64,000 nucleotides of DNA from contig JBAIAA010000009.1 of assembly GCA_037893245.1 (NCBI GenBank), positions 1,426,001 through 1,490,000 on the forward strand. Direction: 5' to 3'. The notes beneath the pieces were generated by a model that saw only the letters and a program-made list of their open reading frames with translations, was not told where the DNA came from and ran no database searches. A program made the translations under genes and the position numbers. The first letter of the stretch is position 1, and each line of letters opens with the position of its first letter. This document shows positions 49,465-60,300 of this stretch, in pieces. This DNA comes from Crossaster papposus. Its lineage: Eukaryota; Echinodermata; Asteroidea; Velatida; Solasteridae.

Positions 49465-50229
49465 ATGCCGCAAGACAAGAGCAAGACAAAGGGCAGACGC
49501 TACAACTGTCGGCAGTGTCCCCTCTGGTATGTCCATCGTCAGAGTTTGTGGCGCCATATCGAGGACGTCCACAAGGGGATGAACATTCTGCACTGCAACA
49601 GGTGCTCCTACCAGGCTGGAATGGTAACTACCCTGCAGAGACACACTCAGATGTGCCACCCAGAGCTGCTCTCTGGTGCTGATACCCCAGCGGTTGCGAC
49701 CCCAGCAATGAAGAGGGCCAGGTTCGACGTAAGTGCTTCCACAGGTCCGGTAGCGACTGGGTACCCCAAAGTCGCACCGGAGACTCCTGCGGACCCTGAA
49801 CCAGAGACTCCTGCACCCACCCAGTCGGATGACGGGGCGCCAGGGAACCCTGCTGTCCTGTCTCTCTCGCCAACCCCCTTATCCCCCCTACTCGCGCCCA
49901 GGTCTCCACAACCTCCAGTACGGTCCCCCTGCGGACCAGGCGGCAAACCAAGAGGTATGCTTCAGCTGATGAGGGAAGCGGAGACATCTCCAGCCCATAG
50001 TGCAGCGTCCTCTCTGCCCAACATCGAGGTGGCTGACGGCGGTAGTGAGATGTCGGCGGAGGTGGCCATGTCCACGGCATCGCCTAACCGGATGCGGATG
50101 GCCAAAATTAAGGAGTACACCCGGAGGGAGGTTTTTCTGGACGGGCAAGTGGTTAAGACCGAGGAAAACCGTACTTCCTACCTCAAGGCGATCGAGGTGG
50201 ATGCGGAGGGCCAGCCTACCGGAAAGTAA
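49465..50229 (+). CDS. ORF3: two-finger C2H2 zinc-finger protein in the env position
   Basis: An intact 254-codon ORF between integrase and the 3' LTR. Residues 1-12 are basic. Two C2H2 fingers follow: C15-C18-H31-H36 and C44-C47-H60-H65, both with C-x2-C-x12-H-x4-H spacing. Residues about 75-160 are rich in Pro, Ala and Thr, with a basic KRAR at 83-86 that could be a nuclear signal. The C-terminal quarter is basic then acidic (RMRMAKIKEYTRREVF, then EENRTSYLKAIEV). There is no signal peptide, membrane segment or furin-like site, so it is not an envelope protein. It may bind DNA or RNA, perhaps the element's own promoter or genome, or affect target choice; none of these is shown. Unlike gag and pol it has no break. 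Confidence 0.8.
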   Translation: MPQDKSKTKGRRYNCRQCPLWYVHRQSLWRHIEDVHKGMNILHCNRCSYQAGMVTTLQRHTQMCHPELLSGADTPAVATPAMKRARFDVSASTGPVATGYPKVAPETPADPEPETPAPTQSDDGAPGNPAVLSLSPTPLSPLLAPRSPQPPVRSPCGPGGKPRGMLQLMREAETSPAHSAASSLPNIEVADGGSEMSAEVAMSTASPNRMRMAKIKEYTRREVFLDGQVVKTEENRTSYLKAIEVDAEGQPTGK

Positions 50230-50939
50230 ATATATAAGTTAATTGTTTCAAGTTTTTATAGGTTAAACACTGTTCTGTTGGCCCTTGATTTTGTTTGTGA
50301 TTTCTGCGAAAGTGATTTTCTGATAATTGTATAAATATTTAAATTTGTGGAAACTTGCTAAGTGTAAATTACTTTGTATATCGACTACAATTCCTCTCGT
50401 TGAATCGGTGCTACATCATTTACTAAAAATCATTGTATTCTCTTAATCTGTGAAATCTTGTACAAAATGTTAATTGTTGCAAATTTGACAGTTTAAACCT
50501 CAGGGGACGTAAGCGTTATAATTAACCTTTTAAAACAATTTTAGATTGTGGTTTGTCTAAAAGTTTTCTGATTTTATCTAAATTGTCTAAGAGGGTGATC
50601 TTGTTCAATACTCATCCGTCCATTTTTAAGTGTAAATTAGCCCTGAAATTGTAAGTCAGTAGATTTAAGTCAGTAGGTTTCTCTAGAGAAATATTAATGC
50701 TGCGTTTGAATTTGGGTAAATGCAGTGCCACTTCTCTACGAATTCTTGTGAATATTTAATGAGGCAGAATTTGGTGTTTTTGTAAGACCCCTTAGACTGT
50801 GTACAAAAAAAAGTTGTGAATATGTAATGAGCTTAACTTTTATATTAAATTATAAAGTAAAGGTTAAGAAATTGCCACTTTCCTTTTTAGTTTTATGGCT
50901 TGTGGTGTATGGGGACATACACCGCCTAGCTCGGGCCTG
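50230..50939 (+). other. Retrotransposon 3' untranslated region
   Basis: About 710 bp of AT-rich DNA without an ORF of note. It contains small direct repeats (TAAGTCAGTAG twice near 50651-50678; TTGTGAATATTTAATGAG near 50747 and TTGTGAATATGTAATGAG near 50814). The 20 bp before the 3' LTR are not purine-rich. The nearest candidate polypurine tract is ATGGGGACA at 50909-50917, about 22 bp from the LTR. Confidence 0.7.
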
Positions 50940-51922
50940 TGTAACGGAAAGTGTATTGACTTAAAGCCAGTCTAGCCTGATGCAGCGCGATTGTATTATA
51001 ATTATGAATGTACAGACTGTTCTGTGTTGGTGACTGGGCGGAGCTTATCGCGCTCTAGCGAACTGCTGCTTGTACGTGATTGGGTAGCCAAGGTTTATAG
51101 GTAAAGTACATGCATGCATTATGGACATGGTTATGTACGTGTACTGTGTAATGTACGTACTCACGTGGGACGTGTACGTACGTGTTTATGGGTCAGTCGA
51201 GCTGTGGATTCCGTTAGGTAAGGTACAATTGTTGATTGCGTCCTGCGTTTTATGTAAGGCTTACGCGCGTTGTAAGTACAAGCCGTGGTCGACTCGACTC
51301 GGGCTGCACTGCACGTGCAAAGCTGATGCGTAGCCATACAATATTGTACCGTATGATGCTGACGCAAGCTTGCATGGGTCAAGTGTAGCTGGTGCCGAGC
51401 TTACGGGTTGTATGTGACACCGTGTAATGCTGCCGCAGTACTATTGAGAAGCTTATTATCGGTACAGCGTTTACACTGCTTTGACACAGCGCAGACTTTT
51501 GTAGTGCATTATTTACATTGTAGTGCATTATTTACATTGAGGTGCATTGTTTACATTGAATCGCCTTGTTTACATTGTAGTGCGTTGTTTACATTGTGGT
51601 ACTTGGATGCATCAGGGACCCTAGTATAGAACAACCCAGTTTAGTCCGATTATTACTGTACGTTTCTTGATCATTGTCTAATAAATTACAGTCATGCTTG
51701 TTGTGCCGACAACTTTGTTGTCAAGGTGTATTTCTTGTTATGTTAATCATCATAATCGGCGGTATATTTCCTCCAAAACGGACCTGCTCCCTGAGCCTTG
51801 AGGTCGCTCTGAGTGGTCTCTCGTCTAGGGAACGCTTGGGTTTGGGAAGATCAGTTACATTATAATAGGTGTCAGACTCGGTCCCAACAAACTTAGGTTG
51901 GCCCGGGGAGATCCCCGCCACA
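50940..51922 (+). repeat. 3' LTR (983 bp)
   Basis: Same sequence as the 5' LTR at offset 8091 up to 51740, then TGTT in place of the 31-bp segment of the 5' LTR, then identical to the end at GCCACA. It contains the second set of promoter motifs, the five 19-bp repeats (51502-51596) and AATAAA (51680-51685). Confidence 0.95.
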
Positions 51923-52570
51923 ATACATACACATCAGAAAACATGGCTGCGAATGAGGATAATGTTCTCGACATATATCTGAGCTGCGAACCCCAACGTT
52001 GTTCGAGAATGAAGAGACACTCACCAGCTCGACATCTGAGCCAAAATATTGCCAAATTTCTCACTGGAACAAAACTAAACTGAGAGACTCATGCGTCAGG
52101 ACACTGGCGGCATATGCCTATGTGGCAATACACGTGTACATACAAACACATCAGAAAACATGGCTGCGAATGAGGATAATTTTATGAACTTATATCTGAG
52201 CTGCGAACCTCAACGTTGTTCGAGAATGAAGAGACACTCGCCTGCTCGACATCTGAGCCAAAATATTGCCAAATTCCTCACTGGAACAATCCTAAACTGA
52301 GAGACTCATGCGTCAGGACACTGGCGGCATATGCCTATGTGGCAATACACGTGTACATACAAACACATAAGAAAACATGGCTGCGAATGAGGATAATTTT
52401 ATGAACTTATATCTGAGCTGCGAACCTCAACGTAGTTCGAGAATGAAGAGACACTCGCCAGTTCGACATCTGAGCCAAAATATTTCCAAATTTCTCACTG
52501 GAAAAAAACAAAACTGTGAGACTCATGCGTCAGGACACTGGCGGCATAGGCCTATGAGGCAATACACGTG

Positions 52571-53004
52571 TACATCCATACATATAAGAAAACATGGCTG
52601 CGAATAAGGACCATTTTCTCGACATATATCTGAGCTGCGATTCTCAACGTTGTTCGAGATTGAAGAGACACTCACCAGCTCGACATCCGAGCCAAAATAT
52701 TGCCAAATTTCTCACTGGAAAAAAAACAAACTGAGAGACTCATGCGTCTGGATACTGGCGGCATAGGCCTATGTGGCAATACACGTGTACATCCATACAT
52801 ATAAGAAAACATGGCTGCGAATAAGGACCATTTTCTCGACATATATCTGAGCTGCGATTCTCAACGTTGTTCGAGATTGAAGAGACACTCACCAGCTCGA
52901 CATCCGAGCCAAAATATTGCCAAATTTCTCACTGGAAAAAAAACAAACTGAGAGACTCATGCGTCTGGATACTGGCGGCATAGGCCTATGTGGCAATACA
53001 CGTG
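52571..53004. repeat. Single-monomer tandem duplication, two identical 217-bp units
   Basis: Units 52571-52787 and 52788-53004 are identical by eye. They share two private changes (ATCCATACATATAAG and TTCGAGATTGAAG) that the corresponding single monomers near 23735 and 27213 lack. This is a recent one-unit duplication. Confidence 0.9.
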
Positions 53005-54329
53005 TACATACATACACATCAGAAAACATGGCTGCGACTGAGGATAATGTTCTCGGCATATATCTGAGCTGCGAGCCTCAACGTTGTTCGAGAATGAAGA
53101 GACACTCACCAGCTCGACATCTGAGCCAAAATATTGCCAAATTTCTCACTGAAACAAACCTAAACTGAGGACTCATGCGTCAGGACACTGGCGGCATATG
53201 CCTATGTGGCAATACACGTGTACATACATACACATCAGAAAACATGGCTGCGAATGAGGGTATTTTTCTCGACATATATCTGAGCTGCGAACCTCAACGT
53301 TGTTGGAGAATGAAGAGACATTCACCACCTCCACATCTGAGCTAACATATCGCCCACATTCTCAACGGAAGAGACCAAAACTTTGAGACTCATCCGTCAG
53401 GACACTGGCGGCATAGGCCTATAAGGCAATACACGTGTACACGCATAAACATAAGAAAACATGGCTGCGAATGGGGATAATTTTATGAACTTATATCTGA
53501 GCTGCAAACCTCAACGTTGTTGGAAAATGAAGAGACACTCGCCAGCTCGACATCTGAGCCAAAATATTTCCAAATTCCTCACTGGAAAAAAACCAAACTG
53601 TGAGACTCATGCGTCAGGATACTGGCGGCATAGGCCTATGAGGCAATACACGTGTACATACATACACATCAGAAAACATGGCTGCGAATGAGGATAATGT
53701 TCTCGACATATATCTGAGCTGCGAACCTCAACGTTGTTCGAGAATGAAGAGACACTCACCAGCTCGACATCCGAGCAAAAATATTGCCACATTTCTCACT
53801 GTAAAAACCCCAAACTGAGAGACTCATGCGTCAGGATACTGGCGCCATAGGCCTATGTGGCAATACACGTGTACATACATACACATAAGAAAACATGGCT
53901 GCGAATGAGGATAATGTTCTCGACATATATCTGAGCTGCGAACCTCAACGTTGTTCGAGAATGAAGAGACACTCACCAGCTCGACATCCGAGCCAAAATA
54001 TTGCCAAATTTCTCACTGGGAAAAAAACAAACTGAGAGACTCATGCGTCAGGATACTGGCGGCATAGGCATATGAGGCAATACACGTGTACATACATACA
54101 CATCAGAAAACATGGCTGCGAATGAGGATAATGTTCTCGACATATATCTGAGTTGCGAACCTCAATGTTGTTCGAGAATAAAGAGACACTCACCAGCTCG
54201 ACATCTGAGCCAAAATATTGCCAAATTTCTCACTGGAAAAAACCCCAAACTGTGAGACCCATGCTTCAGGACACTGGCGGCATCAGCCTATGCGGCAATA
54301 CACGTGTACACGCATAAACATAAGAAAAC

Positions 54330-57300
54330 ATGGCTGCGAATGAGGATAATTGTATGAACTTATATCTGAGCTGCGAACCTCAACGTAGTTCGAGAATGAA
54401 GAGACACTCGCCAGCTCGACATCTGAGCCAAAATATTTCCAAATTTCTCACTGGAAAAAAACAAAACTGTGAGACTCATGCGTCAGGACACTGGCGGCAT
54501 AGGCCTATGAGGCAATACACGTGTACATCCATACACATAAGAAAACATGGCTGCGAATGAGGACCATTTTCTCGACATATATCTGAGCTGCGATTCTCAA
54601 CGTTGTTCGAGAATGAAGAGACACTCACCAGCTCGACATCCGAGCCAAAATATTGCCAAATTTCTCACTGGAACAAACCTAAACTGAGAGACTCATGCGT
54701 CAGGACACTGGCGGCATATGCCTATGTGGCAATACACGTGTACATACAAACACATCAGAAAACATGGCTGCGAATGAGGATAATTTTATGAACTTATATT
54801 TGAGCTGCGAACCTCAACGTTGTTCGAGAATGAAGAGACACTCGCCTGCTCGACATCTGAGCCAAAATATTGCCAAATTCATCACTGGAACAATCCTAAA
54901 CTGAGAGACTCATGCGTCAGGACACTGGCGGCATATGCCTATGTGGCAATACACGTGTACATACAAACACATAAGAAAACATGGCTGCGAATGAGGATAA
55001 TTTTATGAACTTATATCTGAGCTGCGAACCTCAACGTAGTTCGAGAATGAAGAGACACTCGCCAGCTCGACATCTGAGCCAAAATATTTCCAAATTTCTC
55101 ACTGGAAAAAAACAAAACTGTGAGACTCATGCGTCAGGACACTGGCGGCATAGGCCTATGAGGCAATACACGTGTACATCCATACACATAAGAAAACATG
55201 GCTGCGAATAAGGACCATTTTCTCGACATATATCTGAGCTGCGATTCTCAACGTTGTTCGAGAATGAAGAGACACTCACCAGCTCGACATCCGAGCCAAA
55301 ATATTGCCAAATTTCTCACTGAAAAAAAACAAAACTGAGAGACTCATGCGTCTGGATACTGGTGGCATAGGCCTATGTGGCAATACACGTGTACATACAT
55401 ACACATCAGAAAACATGGCTGCGACTGAGGATAATGTTCTCGGCATATATCTGAGCTGCGAACCTCAACGTTGTTCGAGAATGAAGAGACACTCACCAGC
55501 TCGACATCTGAGCCAAAATATTGCCAAATTTCTCACTGAAACAAACCTAAACTGAGAGACTCATGCGTCAGGACACTGGCGGCATATGCCTATGTGGCAA
55601 TACACGTGTACATACATACACATCAGAAAACATGGCTGCGAATGAGGATATTTTTCTCGACATATATCTGAGCTGCGAACCTCAACGTTGTTGGAGAATG
55701 AAGAGACATTCACCACCTCCACATCTGAGCTAACATATCGCCCACATTCTCAACGGAAGAGACCAAAACTTTGAGACTCATGCGTCAGGACACTGGCGGC
55801 ATAGGCCTATGAGGCAATACACGTGTACACGCATAAACATAAGAAAACATGGATGCGAATAAGGATAATATTCTCGAATTATATTTGAGCTGCGAACCTC
55901 AACGTTGTTCGATAATGAAACGACACTCACCAGCTCAACATCTGAGCTAACATATAGCCACAATTCTCACAGGAAGAGACCAAAACTGTGAGACTCATGC
56001 TTCAGGACACTGGCGGCATAGGCCTATGAGGCAATACACGTGTACATACATACACATAAGAAAACATGGCTGCGAATGAGGACAATTTTCACGACATATA
56101 TCTGAGCTGCGAACCTCAACGTAGTTTGAGAATAAAGAGACACTCACCAGCTCGACATCCGAGCAAAAATATTGCCAAATTTCGCAATGGAACAAACCTA
56201 AACTGAGAGACTCATGCGTCAGGACACTGGCGGCATATGCCTATGTGGCAATACACGTGTACATACAAACACATCAGAAAACATGGCTGCGAATGAAGAT
56301 ATTTTTCTCGACATATATCTGAGCTGCGGACCTCAACGTTGTTGGAGAATGAAGAGACATTCACCACCTCCACATCTGAGCTAACATATCGCCCAAATTC
56401 TCAACGGAAGAGACCAAAACTTTGAGACTCATGCGTCAGGACACTGGCGGCATAGTCCTATGCGGCAATACACGTGTACACGCATAAACATACGAAAACA
56501 TGGCTGCGAATGAGGATAATTTTATGAACTTATATCTGAGTTGCGAACCTCAATGTTGTTCGAGAATAAAGAGACACTCACTAGCTCGACATCTGAGCCA
56601 AAATATTGCCAAATTCCTCACTGGAAAAAAAACCAAACTGTGAGACCCATGCTTCAGGACACTGGCGGCATCAGCCTATGCGGCAATACACGTGTACACG
56701 CATGAACATAAGAAAACATGGTTGCAAATGAGGATAATTTTATGAACTTATATCTGAGCTGCGAACCTCAACGTAGTTCGAGAATGAAGAGACACTCGCC
56801 TAACATCTGAGCCAAAACATTGCTAAATTTCTCACTGGAAAAAACCCAAACTCTGAGACCCATGAGTCAGGACACTGGCGGCATAGGCCTATACGGTAAT
56901 ACACGTGTACATACATACACGTAAGAAAACATGGATGCGAATAAGGATAATATTCTCGAATTATATTTGAGCTGCGAACCTCAACGTTGTTCGATAATGA
57001 AACGACACTCACCAGCTCAACATCTGAGCTAACATATAGCCACAATTCTCACAGGAAGAGACCAAAACTGTGAGACTCATGCTTCAGGACACTGGCGGCA
57101 TAGGCCTATGAGGCAATACACGTGTACATACATACACATAAGAAAACATGGCTGCGAATGAGGACAATTTTCACGACATATATCTGAGCTGCGAACCTCA
57201 ACGTAGTTTGAGAATAAAGAGACACTCACCAGCTCGACATCCGAGCAAAAATATTGCCAAATTTCGCAATGGAACAAACCTAAACTGAGAGACTCATGCG

Positions 57301-60300
57301 TCAGGACACTGGCGGCATATGCCTATGTGGCAATACACGTGTACATACAAACACATCAGAAAACATGGCTGCGAATGAAGATATTTTTCTCGACATATAT
57401 CTGAGCTGCGGACCTCAACGTTGTTGGAGAATGAAGAGACATTCACCACCTCCACATCTGAACTAACATATCGCCCAAATTATCAACGGAAGAGACCAAA
57501 ACTTTGAGACTCATGCGTCAGGACACTGGCGGCCTAGGCCTATGCGGCAATACACGTGTACACGCATAAACATACGAAAACATGGCTGCGAATGAGGATA
57601 ATTTTATGAACTTATATCTGAGCTGCGAACCTCAACGTTGTTCGAGAATGAAGAGACACTCGCCAGCTCGACATCTGAGCCGAAATATTTCCAAATTCCT
57701 CACTGGAAAAAAACCAAACTGTGAGACTCATGCGTCAGGATACTGGCGGCATAGGCCTATGAGGCAATACACGTGTACATACATACACATCAGAAAACAT
57801 GGCTGCGAATGAGGATAATGTTCTCGACATATATCTGAGCTGCGAACCTCAATGTTGTTCGATAATAAAGAGACACTCACCAGCTCTACATCCGAGCCAA
57901 AATATTGCCAAATTTCTCACTGGAAAAAAAACCAAACTGTGAGACCCATGCTTCAGGACACTGGCGGCATCAGCCTATGCGGCAATACACGTGTACACGC
58001 ATAAACATAAGAAAACATGGCTGCGAATGAGGATAAATTTATGAACTTATATCTGAGCTGCGAACCTCAACGTAGTTCGAGAATGAAGAGACACTCGCCT
58101 AACATCTGAGCCAAAATATTGCTAAATTTCTCACTGGAAAAAAACCAAACTCTGAGACCCATGAGTCAGGACACTGGCGGCATATGCCTATACGGTAATA
58201 CACGTGTACATACATACACGTAAGAAAACATGGATGCGAATGAGGATAATATTCTCGACTTATATTTGAGCTGCGAACCTCAACGTTGTTCGAGAATGAA
58301 ACGACACTCACCAGCTCAACATCTGAGCTAACATATAGCCACAATTCTCACAGGAAGAGACCAAAACTGTGAGACTCATGCTTCAGGACACTGGCGGCAT
58401 AGGCCTATGAGGCAATACAAGTGTACATACATACACATAAGAAAACATGGCTGCGAATGAGGACAATGTTCACGACATATATCTGAGCTGCGAACCTCAA
58501 CGTAGTTCGAGAATGAAGAGACACTCGCCAGCTCGACATCTGGGCCAAAAATTGCCAAATTTCTCACTGGAAAAAAACAAAACTGTGAGACTCATGCGTC
58601 AGGACACTGGCGGCATAGACCTATGACGCAATACACGTGTACATCCATACACATAAGAAAACATGGCTGCGAATGAGGATACTTTTCTCGACATATATCT
58701 GAGCTGCGAGCCTCAACGTTGTTAGAGAATGAAGAGACACTCACCAGCTCGACATCTGAGCCAAAATATTTCCAAATTCCTCACTGGAAAAAACCAAACT
58801 GTGAGACTCATGCGTCAGGATACTGGCGGCATAGGCCTATGAGGCAATACACGTGTACATACATACACATCAGAAAACATGGCTGCGAATGAGGATAATG
58901 TTCTCAACATATATCTGAGCTGCGAACCTCAACGTTGTTCGAGAATGAAGAGACACTCACCAGCTCGACATCCGAGCAAAAATATTGCCACATTTCTCAC
59001 TGTAAAAACCCCAAACTGAGAGACTCATGCGTCAGGATACTGGCGCCATAGGCCTATGTGGCAATACACGTGTACATACATACACATAAGAAAACATGGC
59101 TGCGAATGAGGATAATGTTCTCGACATATATCTGAGCTGCGAACCTCAACGTTGTTCGAGAATGAAGAGACACTCACCAGCTCGACATCCGAGCCAAAAT
59201 ATTGCCAAATTTCTCACTGGGAAAAAAACAAACTGAGAGACTCATGCGTCAGGATACTGGCGGCATAGGCATATGAGGCAATACACGTGTACATACATAC
59301 ACATCAGAAAACATGGCTGCGAATGAGGATAATGTTCTCGACATATATCTGAGTTGCGAACCTCAATGTTGTTCGAGAATAAAGAGACACTCACCAGCTC
59401 GACATCTGAGCCAAAATATTGCCAAATTTCTCACTGGAAAAAAACCCCAAACTGTGAGACCCATGCTTCAGGACACTGGCGGCATCAGCCTATGCGGCAA
59501 TACACGTGTACACGCATAAACATAAGAAAACATGGCTGCGAATGAGGATAATTGTATGAACTTATATCTGAGCTGCGAACCTCAACGTAGTTCGAGAATG
59601 AAGAGACACTCGCCAGCTCGACATCTGAGCCAAAATATTTCCAAATTTCTCACTGGAAAAAAACAAAACTGTGAGACTCATGCGTCAGGACACTGGCGGC
59701 ATAGGCCTATGAGGCAATACACGTGTACATACATACACATAAGAAAACATGGCTGCGAATGAGGACAATTTTCACGACATATATCTGAGCTGCGAACCTC
59801 AACGTAGTTTGAGAATAAAGAGACACTCACCAGCTCGACATCCGAGCAAAAATATTGCCAAATTTCGCAATGGAACAAACCTAAACTGAGAGACTCATGC
59901 GTCAGGACACTGGCGGCATATGCCTATGTGGCAATACACGTGTACATACAAACACATCAGAAAACATGGCTGCGAATGAAGATATTTTTCTCGACATATA
60001 TCTGAGCTGCGGACCTCAACGTTGTTGGAGAATGAAGAGACATTCACCACCTCCACATCTGAGCTAACATATCGCCCAAATTCTCAACGGAAGAGACCAA
60101 AACTTTGAGACTCATGCGTCAGGACACTGGCGGCATAGGCCTATGCGGCAATACACGTGTACACGCATAAACATACGAAAACATGGCTGCGAATGAGGAT
60201 AATTTTATGAACTTATATCTGAGTTGCGAACCTCAATGTTGTTCGAGAATAAAGAGACACTCACTAGCTCGACATCTGAGCCAAAATATTGCCAAATTCC

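Larger units (their letters stand above)
42849..51922 (+). mobile_element. Ty3/gypsy-type LTR retrotransposon inserted in the satellite, 9074 bp
   Basis: The element has two LTRs (1010 and 983 bp) starting TGTAACGG and ending GCCACA. Between them lie a PBS, gag, a -1 frameshift heptamer, protease, RT, RNase H, integrase and an extra zinc-finger ORF. The order protease-RT-RNase H-integrase is that of Ty3/gypsy (Metaviridae), not Ty1/copia. The integrase has a GPW motif in the GPY/F position but no chromodomain after it. Gag contains a +1 frame change and integrase an in-frame TAG, so this copy is probably non-autonomous now. No envelope-like transmembrane protein is present. Confidence 0.95.

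Noticed and set aside
49465-50229. Envelope gene (endogenous retrovirus) interpretation of ORF3
   Set aside because: It has no signal peptide, transmembrane segment, cleavage site or glycoprotein-like cysteine pattern. The cysteines and histidines fit two C2H2 fingers.
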